A DNA stretch of 61,963 nt. Origin: Tissierellia bacterium. Lineage in GTDB: Bacteria > Bacillota > Clostridia > Tissierellales > Peptoniphilaceae. This document shows, piece by piece, positions 1 through 9,065 of the stretch (its first letter is position 1; each line of letters begins with the position of its first letter). The notes below the pieces were generated by a model. The model saw nothing but the letters and a program-made list of their open reading frames with translations. It did not search any database and was not told where the DNA came from. The stretch is from positions 1 to 61,963 of the forward strand of contig JAAYFJ010000079.1 in the NCBI GenBank assembly GCA_012728295.1. Reading direction: 5' to 3'. The position numbers and the translations under genes were made by a program.

Positions 1-498
1 ACCAGTGGGCTCATCAGCAATCAAAACTTGTGGGTTATTTATTATAGCACGGGCAATAGCCACCCTTTGATGCTCCCCTCCAGATAACTGGTCGGGATAA
101 TTGGTGGCTCTTTCACTTAAACCTACAAGACTTAATACTAAAGGCACTTGTCTTCGTATTTCTTTTGCACTTTTCCCCATTATTTCCATTGCGATAGCGA
201 CATTTTCATAGACTGTCTTTCTAGGTAAAAGCCTGAAATCTTGGAAAACAACTCCTATTTTCCTTCTAAGTTTAGGTATTTTTCTATGACTTAATTTAGT
301 TATATCATCTTCATTGAAAACAATCTTTCCAGATGTTGGAACTTCCTCTTTTAGTAGTAACTTAATCAGCGTAGATTTTCCGGCTCCACTAGCTCCGACT
401 ACAAAGACAAATTCCCCTTGCTCTATTTCCAAATCTATATTCTTTAACGCCTGCACACCATTAGAATAATATTTTGATATATTTTCCAATTGGATCAA
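1..498 (-). CDS. ftsE: Cell-division ABC transporter ATP-binding protein FtsE (partial, runs off left edge)
   Basis: I translated the first 166 residues from the minus strand; the C-terminus lies beyond position 1. The protein begins MIQLENISKYYSNG. It has a Walker A (GASGAGKST), a Q-loop followed by the FtsE-typical DFRLLPRKTVYENVA, an ABC signature (LSGGEHQRVAIARA) and a Walker B ending in ADEPTG at the edge. FtsE pairs with FtsX at the membrane to activate peptidoglycan hydrolases at the septum; ftsX would be expected just left of the window. The start is a TTG at 498, preceded by AAGGTG at suitable spacing; a nearby ATG is out of frame. It is divergent from the folate gene. Confidence 0.93.
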   Translation of the reverse strand, partial: MIQLENISKYYSNGVQALKNIDLEIEQGEFVFVVGASGAGKSTLIKLLLKEEVPTSGKIVFNEDDITKLSHRKIPKLRRKIGVVFQDFRLLPRKTVYENVAIAMEIMGKSAKEIRRQVPLVLSLVGLSERATNYPDQLSGGEHQRVAIARAIINNPQVLIADEPTG

Positions 499-566
499 TA
501 TTAATCACCTTTTCCATTGTAGCGAAATGCCACAGTAAATATTTTTTAAGTTTATTTAAGTTTTCA

Positions 567-594
567 TTTATTAACGCTTAAGTTATATTATAAT
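567..594 (+). promoter_or_regulatory. Candidate promoter for the cyclo-ligase gene
   Basis: In the divergent ftsE/cyclo-ligase interval there is a perfect -10 TATAAT at 589-594. The -35 is weak: TTTATT at 567-572, 16 bases upstream. The -10 is clear, but the -35 assignment is a guess. Confidence 0.35.
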
Positions 595-634
595 ATAAGT
601 GTCAAATTAAGTGAATACTTAAGGAGGAAATATC

Positions 635-1198
635 ATGAATAAACGTCAATTGCGAGATGTTTTTAGTAATAAAAGATCTCAACTTAAAGAACCAATCAAT
701 GGAGACTTAAGTATTAAGGCTATGGACAATCTTATTAATTCAGATTGGTATAAAAAATCAAACAATATTTTTTGCTTTGTCAGTTTTCGAGATGAAATTC
801 AGACAAAACAACTAATAGAGCATATGATTAAAGAGGGCAAAACCATTTCTATTCCTAAAATAGATACTCAAGTTGAAAAAATGTTTCCTTTCGAGATTAA
901 ATCAATTAACGATATGCAAAAAGGGTATTATGGTATAGAAGAGCCAAAAGATAAATGTACTTTAGTTAATGGTGAAAAAATAGATTTGATTGTAACCCCT
1001 GGTTTAGCATTTGATATTAATGGCTATAGATTAGGCTATGGTAAAGGATATTATGACAAATTTTTTTCCCAATACTGTAAAAGTGGTTTCAAAATTGGTT
1101 TTGCATTTGACATACAAATCACCGATAATGTACCTCATGACGAATATGATGTAAAACTAGATGGAATTGTTACTGATAAGCGTATTATTTATTGCTAA
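635..1198 (+). CDS. 5-formyltetrahydrofolate cyclo-ligase (MTHFS family)
   Basis: The 187-residue protein has the normal family length and the diagnostic C-terminal motif GYGKGYYDKF, which binds ATP and folate. Earlier sit VTPGLAFD and an N-terminal basic helix with the KR..LR pattern. The family converts 5-formyl-THF to 5,10-methenyl-THF using ATP in the cytosol, returning a storage or inhibitory folate to the active one-carbon pool. AAGGAGG lies 7-8 bases before the ATG. A CofE-like glutamate ligase follows on the same strand 52 bases later, so the two may be co-transcribed. The family call is firm. Confidence 0.95.
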   Translation: MNKRQLRDVFSNKRSQLKEPINGDLSIKAMDNLINSDWYKKSNNIFCFVSFRDEIQTKQLIEHMIKEGKTISIPKIDTQVEKMFPFEIKSINDMQKGYYGIEEPKDKCTLVNGEKIDLIVTPGLAFDINGYRLGYGKGYYDKFFSQYCKSGFKIGFAFDIQITDNVPHDEYDVKLDGIVTDKRIIYC

Positions 1199-1250
1199 AC
1201 TCTTTTTATATGTGTATAATACTTAGTGGATTAAAGAACGGAGGTAATTA

Positions 1251-2432
1251 ATGGAACGTACTATAGGGACAGTTGCTAGAGGAGTAAGAACACCAATTGT
1301 AAAAGAAGGAGACGATGTAATTAGCATTGTCGTTGATTCAATAATAAATGCTGTTCAACAAGAAAAGCTATTGCTTAAGGATAGGGATATTGTTGGTGTT
1401 ACTGAGTCTTTAATTGCTAGGGCGCAAGGCAATTTTGCTACAACAGAAGCAATAAAAGAAGATGTAAGCAGAAAGTTTCCTGGGGATATTGCCATTGTAT
1501 TTCCAATACTTAGTAGAAATCGTTTTTCGGTATTATTGAAAGGTTTTGCTGAAACTGGAAAAAAAATCCATCTAATATTAAATTATCCTTCTGATGAGGT
1601 AGGAAACCATTTAATTAGCCTGGATCAACTAGATGCTAGCAAAGTCAACCCTTATACTGACATGTTAGATGAAGCGCAGTTTCGTAACTTGTTTGGTAGC
1701 AATACAGTTCATAGATTTACAGGCATTGATTATGTTGAGATGTATAAATCGATTAGTCCAAATATTAGCGTATACTTTGCAAATGATCCTTGTATGGCTC
1801 TTAAGGTTTGCAAAGATGTTATTGTTGCTGATATTCACTATCGCGATAGAACCAAACGTTTACTAAAGGAAGCTGGAGCAGGTATTGTTTATGGATTGGA
1901 TGATATATTAACAGAACCGATAAATGGTAGCGGTTACAATCCTGATTTCGGACTATTAGGTTCTAACCTTGCCTCAGACAGTGAGGTTAAGCTTTTCCCT
2001 AGAGATGGTAATCATTATGTAATGGAAATTCAAAATAGATTGATTGAAAAATTAAACGTTAAAATTGAGGTTCTGATATACGGAGATGGAGCTTTTAAAG
2101 ATCCAGTAGGAAAAATATGGGAATTAGCAGCTCCAGTAGTTTCTCCTGCATTTACTCCAGGTTTAGTAGGGACTCCTCATGAATTAAAAATCAAATATAT
2201 TGCTGATACTGAATTAAAAGGTCTTTCAAGTGAAGAAGCCACAAAAGCTATGAGAAAGAAAATTTACGCAAAAGATAGTGATGAGCTTAATGAAAAAGAA
2301 TCACTGGGAACTACTCCTCGACAAATTACTGATTTATTAGGAAGTTTATGTGATTTAGTTAGTGGTAGTGGAGATAAAGGGACACCAGTAGTTTTGATAC
2401 AAGGTTATTTTGATAATTACGCAAGCGAATAG
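1251..2432 (+). CDS. Coenzyme F420-0:L-glutamate ligase family protein (CofE-like)
   Basis: This 393-residue protein resembles the CofE/FbiB ligase family, with N-terminal TIGTVARGVRTP and a GDDV...I segment, then DIVGVTESLIARAQGN, where CofE proteins bind metal and GTP. It is longer than archaeal CofE (about 250 residues) and has a C-terminal extension with DGAFKDPVGKIWELA and a final LGSLCDLVSGSGDKGTP segment. CofE adds gamma-linked glutamates to F420-0 with GTP. Clostridia generally lack F420, so the substrate here is unknown. The neighbouring folate enzyme makes a pterin or folate substrate an attractive guess, but that is inference only. GGAGG precedes the ATG. Confidence 0.8.
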   Translation: MERTIGTVARGVRTPIVKEGDDVISIVVDSIINAVQQEKLLLKDRDIVGVTESLIARAQGNFATTEAIKEDVSRKFPGDIAIVFPILSRNRFSVLLKGFAETGKKIHLILNYPSDEVGNHLISLDQLDASKVNPYTDMLDEAQFRNLFGSNTVHRFTGIDYVEMYKSISPNISVYFANDPCMALKVCKDVIVADIHYRDRTKRLLKEAGAGIVYGLDDILTEPINGSGYNPDFGLLGSNLASDSEVKLFPRDGNHYVMEIQNRLIEKLNVKIEVLIYGDGAFKDPVGKIWELAAPVVSPAFTPGLVGTPHELKIKYIADTELKGLSSEEATKAMRKKIYAKDSDELNEKESLGTTPRQITDLLGSLCDLVSGSGDKGTPVVLIQGYFDNYASE

Positions 2433-2454
2433 TTTAAATATTTATTTTAAATTT

Positions 2455-2480
2455 AACCCTGCAATTAATGCAGGGTTTTA
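2455..2480 (+). terminator. Rho-independent terminator after the CofE-like gene
   Basis: A 9-bp perfect stem (AACCCTGCA / TGCAGGGTT) with an ATTAA loop is followed by a short TTA/T run, 22 bases after the stop codon. Confidence 0.8.
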
Positions 2481-2487
2481 TCTTAGA

Positions 2488-2532
2488 ATATATTAAGAGC
2501 TCCCTAATATTTTCAGGGAGCTCTTAATATAT
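2488..2532. terminator. Long perfect hairpin between convergent genes (tkt terminator)
   Basis: An 18-bp perfect inverted repeat (2488-2505 with 2515-2532) has a 9-base loop, and its core is AAGAGCTCCCT/AGGGAGCTCTT. It lies 26 bases past the tkt stop on the minus strand, so it probably ends the tkt operon and backs up the terminator of the plus-strand gene. Confidence 0.7.
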
Positions 2533-2558
2533 AGTTTAAATATTTATTATTGTTTATC

Positions 2559-4535
2559 TTATTCTAAAATATTCTTTGCTTTGCTTACAATGTTATGAGA
2601 AGTAATATTTAAAGCTTCGAATACTTCTGCTCCTGGTCCTGACATTCCAAACCTATCAATTCCAATAACATCTCCATCAATTCCTACATATTTACCCCAA
2701 CCGAAGCTACTTCCAGCTTCTACAGCAATACGTTTTCTGCATGATAAAGGCAGGATGCTGTTCTTGTATTCTTCTGATTGTCTGTTAAATAGCTCCATAG
2801 AAGGCATACTTACAACCCTAACACCATATCCCTCTCCTTCTAACATATGAGCTGCATCAACAGCTAAACTAACCTCTGAGCCAGTTGCAATAATAATTAA
2901 ATCCAACTGTTTTTCTTCCATATTTACAATATATGCTCCTTTGAGCAAATCTTTTCCAGTGCCTTCTACTGAAGGTAATGTTTGTCTCGAAAGGACTAGA
3001 GCTACTGGATTTTCTTTAGATGAGATAGCATAATGCCATGCTACTGCTGTTTCCCTATTATCAGCAGGCCTTATTGTAATAAGATTTGGTATGCTCCTTA
3101 GCATAGCCAATTGCTCAACAGGCTGATGTGTCGGCCCATCTTCCCCAACCCCAATGCTATCATGAGTTAATATATAGATAACAGGTTGGTTCATAATAGC
3201 ACTCAGTCGCATTGCAGGTTTTAAGTAATCTGAGAATACAAAGAATGTGGCTACATAAGGACGTAATCCTCCATGCAATGATATTCCATTTGCAATAGCA
3301 GCCATAGCAAATTCTCTTATGCCAAAATGAATGTTTCGGCCTCCCCTATCCTCTGATGAAAAGCTACCAGAATTCTTTATATTTGAGTTATTGGAAGGAG
3401 CAAGATCAGCAGAACCACCAAATAAATTAGGCACGATATTTGATAACCTATTCAAAACTTCTCCCGAAGCTGCTCTAGATGCCATATCTTTTCCAAAGCT
3501 TAACATTGATGCATCTTCAAAATGAGCTGTAACATCAATGTCACCTTGCCAGTTAATAAACTCTAAATGTAATTCAGGATATTCTTTTTTGTAATCTTCC
3601 ATCATGGAAATCCAATTGTTATATAAGATTTCTTTATTGTAAACAATATTTTCCATGTGTTCTGCTACGTCATCAGGAACTGTAAACCATTCTTTTTCTT
3701 CCCAATTCAAGGATTTTTTTGTAGCCTCTAACGCTTCTTCCCCCAAAGGTGAGCCGTGTACACCAGCAGTACCTACTTTCGGGCTCCCAAAACCTATTTC
3801 AGTGTTGATTTTAATTAAGGATGGCTTATCTATTAATTTCTTTGCTAGTTCAATAGCCTCACTAATCATTTGTAAATTATTTCCATCTTCTACTTCTTGA
3901 ATATCCCATCCATATGCTTCATACCTTTTTAATACGTCTTCAGTAAAGGAAAGATCTGTTGAACCTTCTATTGTTATGTTATTAGAATCATAAAGCATGA
4001 TTAACTTTCCTAATTTTAAAGTTCCTGCTAGCGAAGAAGCTTCTTGACTAACACCTTCTTGTAAATCCCCATCCCCACACAATACATAAGTATAATGGTC
4101 AAATACAGGGAATCCTTCCCGGTTAAATTTGTCAGCTAAATGTTCCTCAGCCATAGCCATTCCAACTGACATTGCTATTCCCTGTCCTAGAGGGCCAGTT
4201 GTAGCGTCAACTCCAGAAACATGACCGTATTCTGGATGACCTGCAGTTGGGGAATTTAACTGTCTAAAATTCATAAGATCTTCTTTGCTTACGTCGTAAC
4301 CAAAAATATGAAGTATGCTATACAACATAGCAGAACCATGTCCTGCGGATAATACAAATCTGTCCCTATTAATCCACTTTGGATCTTTTGCAGTGTTATT
4401 TAAGTGATTAGCCCATAATTCATATGCCATTGGTGCAGCTCCCAGAGGCAATCCTGGATGACCAGATTTAGCTTTCTCAACTGCTTCAGCTGATAAAACT
4501 CTTATCGTATTTACTGTTTTTTGATTAATATTCAT
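2559..4535 (-). CDS. tkt: Transketolase
   Basis: The 658-residue length is that of a full transketolase. The N-terminal region has SGHPGLPLGAAPMAYELW, the thiamin-diphosphate motif starting GDGDLQEGVSQEA (about 155-167), and the pyrimidine-domain segment FGIREFAMAAIANG (about 407-420), whose glutamate activates the cofactor. THDSIGVGEDGPTHQPVEQL follows. The enzyme moves two-carbon ketol units between pentose and hexose phosphates in the non-oxidative pentose phosphate pathway. AGGAGG precedes the ATG. It is the last gene of an operon with the glycosyltransferase fusion upstream (9-base gap), an unusual partner for a central-metabolism enzyme. Confidence 0.97.
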   Translation of the reverse strand: MNINQKTVNTIRVLSAEAVEKAKSGHPGLPLGAAPMAYELWANHLNNTAKDPKWINRDRFVLSAGHGSAMLYSILHIFGYDVSKEDLMNFRQLNSPTAGHPEYGHVSGVDATTGPLGQGIAMSVGMAMAEEHLADKFNREGFPVFDHYTYVLCGDGDLQEGVSQEASSLAGTLKLGKLIMLYDSNNITIEGSTDLSFTEDVLKRYEAYGWDIQEVEDGNNLQMISEAIELAKKLIDKPSLIKINTEIGFGSPKVGTAGVHGSPLGEEALEATKKSLNWEEKEWFTVPDDVAEHMENIVYNKEILYNNWISMMEDYKKEYPELHLEFINWQGDIDVTAHFEDASMLSFGKDMASRAASGEVLNRLSNIVPNLFGGSADLAPSNNSNIKNSGSFSSEDRGGRNIHFGIREFAMAAIANGISLHGGLRPYVATFFVFSDYLKPAMRLSAIMNQPVIYILTHDSIGVGEDGPTHQPVEQLAMLRSIPNLITIRPADNRETAVAWHYAISSKENPVALVLSRQTLPSVEGTGKDLLKGAYIVNMEEKQLDLIIIATGSEVSLAVDAAHMLEGEGYGVRVVSMPSMELFNRQSEEYKNSILPLSCRKRIAVEAGSSFGWGKYVGIDGDVIGIDRFGMSGPGAEVFEALNITSHNIVSKAKNILE

Positions 4536-4544
4536 TAAATCCTC

Positions 4545-7523
4545 CTATTTAACAGATTTTTTATCAATTACTATTCTCCATAAAAAATGGGGTAATGCAA
4601 GTTGTCTGACAATTCTCCTAGGCTCCTTATAAAGTCTATAGAGCCATTCTAGCCTGTATTTTATCATCCACTCGGGAGCTCTTTGCGCTCTGCCTGCTAA
4701 TATATTTAATACCCCCCCATTACCAATCATTAACTTACCTATATTATACTTTTTATACTCGGAAATGAATATTTCTTGCTTAGGATATCCTAGTCCTACA
4801 AAAATAATGTCAGGTTGTTGTTTCTCTATAAGTTTAACTATCTCAATTTCTTCATCAGCGCCTATTGTACCCGTAGGTACTCCTTTAAAGTAGCCATTAT
4901 GATACTTTATGTCACTTATATTAGGATACTGTTTTATAACAGCTTCTGCAGCATCTTTTGCTACACCCTCTGCACCACCTAAAAAGAATAACTTTAAGTT
5001 TTTTTCATTAGCATATTCCAACAATTTTATTGAAATATCAAACCCCGTAACTCTTTCTTTTAGAGGTTTTTTTCTTATTTTAGAGGCAATTACTAATCCT
5101 ATTCCATCAGCTGTAACTAAATCTCCAGAGTTGATTAACATTCGCATGTCCGGATCTTTTCTTCCAGCCATAACAATTTCAGTATTAGGTGTATATATAG
5201 CCATTGTACCCTTTCCATTATCAATGTGGTTATCAATAATTTGCATGGCATTTTCTAGGCTAGTGTTTTGTATATAAACACCCATAATATTTACAACATC
5301 ATTGTTTCTATAACTTAATAACTTAATAGGCTCTAAGTTTTTTAAAGAAAGCTCTTTTAATTCACTAGCTTTGGAGTCTAAATTCATCTTTATAGAATCC
5401 TTATTTAAAACAAAAGTATCAAATGAAGCAATAAAGCTATTTAAATCTAAGTTGTCAATTTCTAGATAATAATTTAATCCTAGTTCTTTAGAAATTCCTA
5501 TAATCTTAGGGTCATAACTTATAGGAAGTACAGGACATCTAGCCATTGCCGCATAAATCATAGCATGTAGCCTCATGGTTATTGCAAAATCCATTTTTGA
5601 AAACAATCCTATAATTGTAGAAGCATCATATTGTTCTTTCAGATTAAATACTCTATTTTCATACTCTTCGATTAATCCTCTAACTAAAGTATCTTGATAA
5701 GGTCTGTCAACCGGAATATGAAATGGTATTAATATCAGTTTGATATCTTTGTGCTTATCAAGAATGTATCTTAACGAACTTGATAATATTGAATCTTTTT
5801 CATCTTTCCACGGACGCAATGCTATGCCTATGAATCTACCCTCCAATGGCAGTTTTTCCTTAGCCCATATTTCTTCTACTTCTTGACTATCTGCCTTTTT
5901 CAAGGAAAAAACTGGATCTGATGTTACCTCTATGATTGGGTTTTTTACTTTCAATTCCTCTAAAAATCTTCTAGAGGACTCATCTCTTACTGTTATATAA
6001 TCTACTTTATCAAGAACTTTTCTAGCTAAATATCTATTAAATGAATTTGTAATGGGACCTATGCCATTAGCGTAAATATATACATCCTTACCTCTTATGT
6101 TAGCACCAGTAATCACTGCTAAATAGTACCACAGCGAACGATAACTTGTAATGTCTTGTAAAAGACTACCTCCCCCACTTATAAGCATATCGCATCTACC
6201 AAGCGCCTTCCATACGTCAATCCAACTAAATCTTTGGACTCCGTCAACGTTCACTTGTTTTTTTGTTAAATCAGGGTTGTTAGTTAATACTTCTAGGTAA
6301 TTTTCTGGAAAGGTTTTTTCAATATCATTTACCATTGCTTTTAAAATGGCGTCATCTCCACTATTTTGGAAACCAAAATAGCCCGACATTAATAATCTTC
6401 TCCCTGGAGCGTAAATTCCAGATAAAATAGAATCATAAATAACTTTGTGTTTTTTTGCCATTTCTTCTGCACTGTATTTATCATTGATGAGATTGAACAT
6501 ATTTATTCCCATAGAAGCAGTTTTTTCAGGATTATCGTGAAATTTAATAAAGCTGTCTACAAGACCCTCTATATCGTTTACATCTATTAGCATTCCAGTC
6601 TCATCATTAATGACAATTTTGTCTATTCCTCCTACATTACTAGCAATGCTAGGGCGTTTCATTAAACCAGCTTCCATAATTACATAAGGAAAACTCTCGC
6701 TCAAAGAAGTCAGCACATTTGCATCGCTATAATTAAACAATGATAAAGGATCCTTTACAAAGCCCAAGAAAATGATATTATCATACCCTTCAGATGCTTT
6801 TACAAGCTTCTCCTTATCTGGTCCATCTCCAGCGATCAAGAAAATTCCTTTATTCCCACCATCTAAATATTTTTTTGCAGCTTCTACAAATAGCTCAACA
6901 TTCTTGACATGTTCTAATCTTGCTGCTATGCAAAATACAGGACAGTCATTGTTTTCTATCAATCCATATCTACTAGAAAATTCTCTTTTACCAACGAAGT
7001 TTAACGATTTTTTAGTGTCTATTCCATTGTATGCAACATAAATACCTTTAGATTTAAAACCTCTGTTTACCAACATTCTTTTAAAATCATCAGAGATGGT
7101 TATGAAGTTACTAAAGCTTTTTAATGAAAATTCATTAAGAGTTTTAAAAATCAGTTGCTTGTATAGACTACCTTTGAAATCAAGTTTATAATCGCTATGA
7201 ATTGTAGTCAACATTGGTACGTGAATCTTTTTCTTCAAAAATCTGCCAATGAAATTCGCCCTTGCACCGTGGCAATGAACTATATCTATTTCAGAGCTAT
7301 TAATTTCATCAACAAGTTTACTAACAACCGACAGGTCCATCCTACTTTTTTGCTGAAAAAATTGTATATTTATACCTTCTTCAATCGCATCGTCATAAAA
7401 GGTATCTTTAATAAAACAAATCACTTTCACTTCTGCATATTGCTGAAGGTTTTTTACAAGGTTAAACAGATGCGTTTTTGCGCCACCGGTATCTCCACCG
7501 CTAATAAGGTGCAGAATTTTCAT
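4545..7523 (-). CDS. Three-module fusion: GT4 glycosyltransferase - CsaB pyruvyl transferase - WecG/TagA glycosyltransferase
   Basis: This is a 992-residue protein with three recognisable enzymes in one chain. Residues about 1-372 are a GT4 glycosyltransferase (MKILHLISGGDTGGAKTH; late EAGLMKRP and SNVGG). Residues about 375-715 are a CsaB-type polysaccharide pyruvyl transferase (SGYFGFQNSGDDAIL, ISGGGSLLQD, MRLHAMIYAAMARCP). Residues about 745-992 are a WecG/TagA/CpsF GT26 enzyme (YTPNTEIV, TADGIG, GLGYPKQE, WMIKYRLEWLYRLYKEPRR). CsaB pyruvylates a secondary wall polymer that anchors SLH-domain proteins. TagA enzymes add ManNAc to lipid-linked precursors. I placed the start at the ATG at 7523, which follows AGGAGG; an in-frame start 11 codons upstream lacks a site and overlaps the preceding gene. 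No signal peptide is visible, so it is cytosolic or membrane-peripheral. Confidence 0.92.
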   Translation of the reverse strand: MKILHLISGGDTGGAKTHLFNLVKNLQQYAEVKVICFIKDTFYDDAIEEGINIQFFQQKSRMDLSVVSKLVDEINSSEIDIVHCHGARANFIGRFLKKKIHVPMLTTIHSDYKLDFKGSLYKQLIFKTLNEFSLKSFSNFITISDDFKRMLVNRGFKSKGIYVAYNGIDTKKSLNFVGKREFSSRYGLIENNDCPVFCIAARLEHVKNVELFVEAAKKYLDGGNKGIFLIAGDGPDKEKLVKASEGYDNIIFLGFVKDPLSLFNYSDANVLTSLSESFPYVIMEAGLMKRPSIASNVGGIDKIVINDETGMLIDVNDIEGLVDSFIKFHDNPEKTASMGINMFNLINDKYSAEEMAKKHKVIYDSILSGIYAPGRRLLMSGYFGFQNSGDDAILKAMVNDIEKTFPENYLEVLTNNPDLTKKQVNVDGVQRFSWIDVWKALGRCDMLISGGGSLLQDITSYRSLWYYLAVITGANIRGKDVYIYANGIGPITNSFNRYLARKVLDKVDYITVRDESSRRFLEELKVKNPIIEVTSDPVFSLKKADSQEVEEIWAKEKLPLEGRFIGIALRPWKDEKDSILSSSLRYILDKHKDIKLILIPFHIPVDRPYQDTLVRGLIEEYENRVFNLKEQYDASTIIGLFSKMDFAITMRLHAMIYAAMARCPVLPISYDPKIIGISKELGLNYYLEIDNLDLNSFIASFDTFVLNKDSIKMNLDSKASELKELSLKNLEPIKLLSYRNNDVVNIMGVYIQNTSLENAMQIIDNHIDNGKGTMAIYTPNTEIVMAGRKDPDMRMLINSGDLVTADGIGLVIASKIRKKPLKERVTGFDISIKLLEYANEKNLKLFFLGGAEGVAKDAAEAVIKQYPNISDIKYHNGYFKGVPTGTIGADEEIEIVKLIEKQQPDIIFVGLGYPKQEIFISEYKKYNIGKLMIGNGGVLNILAGRAQRAPEWMIKYRLEWLYRLYKEPRRIVRQLALPHFLWRIVIDKKSVK

Positions 7524-7536
7524 ATCGTATTTCCTC

Positions 7537-8598
7537 CTAAAAAATGTCAGAATCAATAGGCATGATATACCAGTTTTTAGATCTTAAAGTCTCTTCTGCA
7601 TCAATATCCTCATTAAGAACCTGACCCACCATTGCTATTTTAACTTTGGTCATTCTATAACCTCTAAAACCACCTAAATGGCTATATATCCCACCTCTTG
7701 CTGACCAAAATGTAAGAAAATCAGCATCCTGTTCCAAAATTCTCTCGACTTCATCTAACAATGAGTTTGCTACTGCATCATTTATGCCAACTAAATCCAT
7801 AATATGTCCAAGTACCACAGGATTATTTTTGTCCAAGGTTTTTTCTTCTCTTTTATATATTACATAACCAACTAGTTCATTGTTGTCATAGGCTCCTACA
7901 GCCTTGTATTTTTCTCGCTCTGGATGCATGAAAAATCTCCAGTTGAGATACTCTGAACATCTATCAACGGACATTGGTACATAAAGTTTTCTTAAATTCC
8001 AAAATTCATCATGCTCTATATTAAAGAAGCTAATATCTCTATATTCAAAGCTTGAGTTTTCTTTTTTTACAGGTTTAATTTTTAATTTATTAATACTATC
8101 TGCGATTCCACCCATAATTCCAGCCATAAATTTATTTTTCATTCTTCCTGTTAAATGTTTTTTAAAGCTGAAAATTTTAATATAAACAGAAATGTCCTCT
8201 ATATAAGTGGCATTTAGCTTGTTTGTTTGTGCAATCAGTGCTCCGAATATAGGGTACTCGTACCGTAAATTAGCCCCATTCTCTCTCATTTCATCATAAA
8301 TTTCTTTTGCAATAGACTTATATATATCTTTATCTTCGTATTGCTGATCTACAACCGCTTCTGTAGAGATATATGCAAAATATTCTTTTCCTTTATCGTT
8401 CATTTTCACTGGAACAGCCTTTACATATCCAACTAGCTTATCCCCCAAAAAAGCCCCTTTAGCAATAGATTTTCCAAATGGAGAATTGTCAAGCCAGTCT
8501 TTATAATCTTGGTCTCTACTAACAGCCATTCTGCTAATTAATAGGTTATCCATTGCTTCTCTATCTGCAAAACTAGTATTAGTTATATTTATTTCCAT
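7537..8598 (-). CDS. GNAT-family N-acetyltransferase, probably two tandem GNAT-like halves
   Basis: The 353-residue protein has a GNAT-like pattern in the N-terminal half (AYISTEAVVDQQYEDKDIYKSI, about 95-115) and a second acetyltransferase-like half (YDNNELVGYVIYKREE, then GHIMDLVG, about 240-285). The substrate cannot be read from sequence. It is first in the operon with the wall-polymer fusion (13-base gap) and tkt, so a role in modifying a sugar or peptide of the envelope is a reasonable inference. A GGTGGTG ribosome site precedes the ATG. Confidence 0.7.
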   Translation of the reverse strand: MEINITNTSFADREAMDNLLISRMAVSRDQDYKDWLDNSPFGKSIAKGAFLGDKLVGYVKAVPVKMNDKGKEYFAYISTEAVVDQQYEDKDIYKSIAKEIYDEMRENGANLRYEYPIFGALIAQTNKLNATYIEDISVYIKIFSFKKHLTGRMKNKFMAGIMGGIADSINKLKIKPVKKENSSFEYRDISFFNIEHDEFWNLRKLYVPMSVDRCSEYLNWRFFMHPEREKYKAVGAYDNNELVGYVIYKREEKTLDKNNPVVLGHIMDLVGINDAVANSLLDEVERILEQDADFLTFWSARGGIYSHLGGFRGYRMTKVKIAMVGQVLNEDIDAEETLRSKNWYIMPIDSDIF

Positions 8599-8625
8599 AA
8601 TACACCACCAATCTTTTCAATATAC

Positions 8626-8653
8626 AGTATACCTTAAATAAGGGCAATGTAAA
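8626..8653 (-). promoter_or_regulatory. Promoter of the GNAT-csaB fusion-tkt operon
   Basis: On the minus strand, -35 TTTACA (8648-8653) and -10 TATACT (8626-8631) are separated by 16 bases. Each matches the vegetative consensus at 5 of 6 positions. It lies about 28 bases upstream of the ATG at 8598. Confidence 0.65.
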
Positions 8654-8671
8654 TTAATCTTTAATTTCAAT

Positions 8672-8695
8672 TATAAAGACCGGCATCGCCGGTCT
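8672..8695 (-). terminator. Terminator after the mazF-like gene
   Basis: An 8-bp GC-rich stem AGACCGGC/GCCGGTCT (8677-8684 with 8688-8695) with a 3-base loop is followed on the minus strand by TTTATAATT, immediately after the stop at 8698. Confidence 0.7.
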
Positions 8696-8697
8696 AT

Positions 8698-9042
8698 TTA
8701 TGTAATGCCAATGCTAATTTTTAATGCTCTTTCCAACTCATACATAGTTTTTTGCTTAAGAGTCCCTATTTTCTCTCTAAGTCGTGTCTTATCAATTGTT
8801 CTAACTTGCTCTAGTAATATTACAGAATATTTTGGCAAAGAATACTCTTCGGGCTCAACTGGGACATGTGTTGGGAGTCTCGCCTTATTCTTTTGTGATG
8901 TAATTGCAGCAACTATTGTAGTAGGACTATATTTGTTTCCTATATCGTTTTGAATTACTACAACAGGCCTAACTCCTCCTTGCTCAGAACCTACAACTGG
9001 ACTTAAGTCTGCGTAAAACAAATCCCCTCGTCGTATAATCAT
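8698..9042 (-). CDS. ndoA: Type II toxin MazF/NdoA-family endoribonuclease
   Basis: The 114-residue protein is very like EndoA/MazF of Firmicutes: start [23 protein letters not shown], then RPVVVIQND and the [10 protein letters not shown] signature. The family cuts single-stranded mRNA at short specific sites (UACAU for the Bacillus enzyme). In most Firmicutes a ribbon-helix-helix antitoxin gene lies directly upstream. Here only 23 bases separate this gene from the NAD(P)HX dehydratase gene, so no linked antitoxin is present. GGAGGTGAGAT precedes the ATG. The cleavage sequence and the activity in this organism are not deducible. Confidence 0.92.
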   Translation of the reverse strand: MIIRRGDLFYADLSPVVGSEQGGVRPVVVIQNDIGNKYSPTTIVAAITSQKNKARLPTHVPVEPEEYSLPKYSVILLEQVRTIDKTRLREKIGTLKQKTMYELERALKISIGIT

Positions 9043-9065
9043 ATCTCACCTCCTCTAAATAATCC

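Noticed and set aside
3331-3900. Plus-strand open frames opposite tkt, and similar frames opposite other large genes
   Set aside because: They have no ribosome sites or family motifs and are frame shadows of strongly supported genes on the other strand.
7524-7556. 11-residue N-terminal extension of the three-module fusion
   Set aside because: The AGGAGG site lies immediately before the internal ATG at 7523, and the longer start overlaps the upstream gene without a site.
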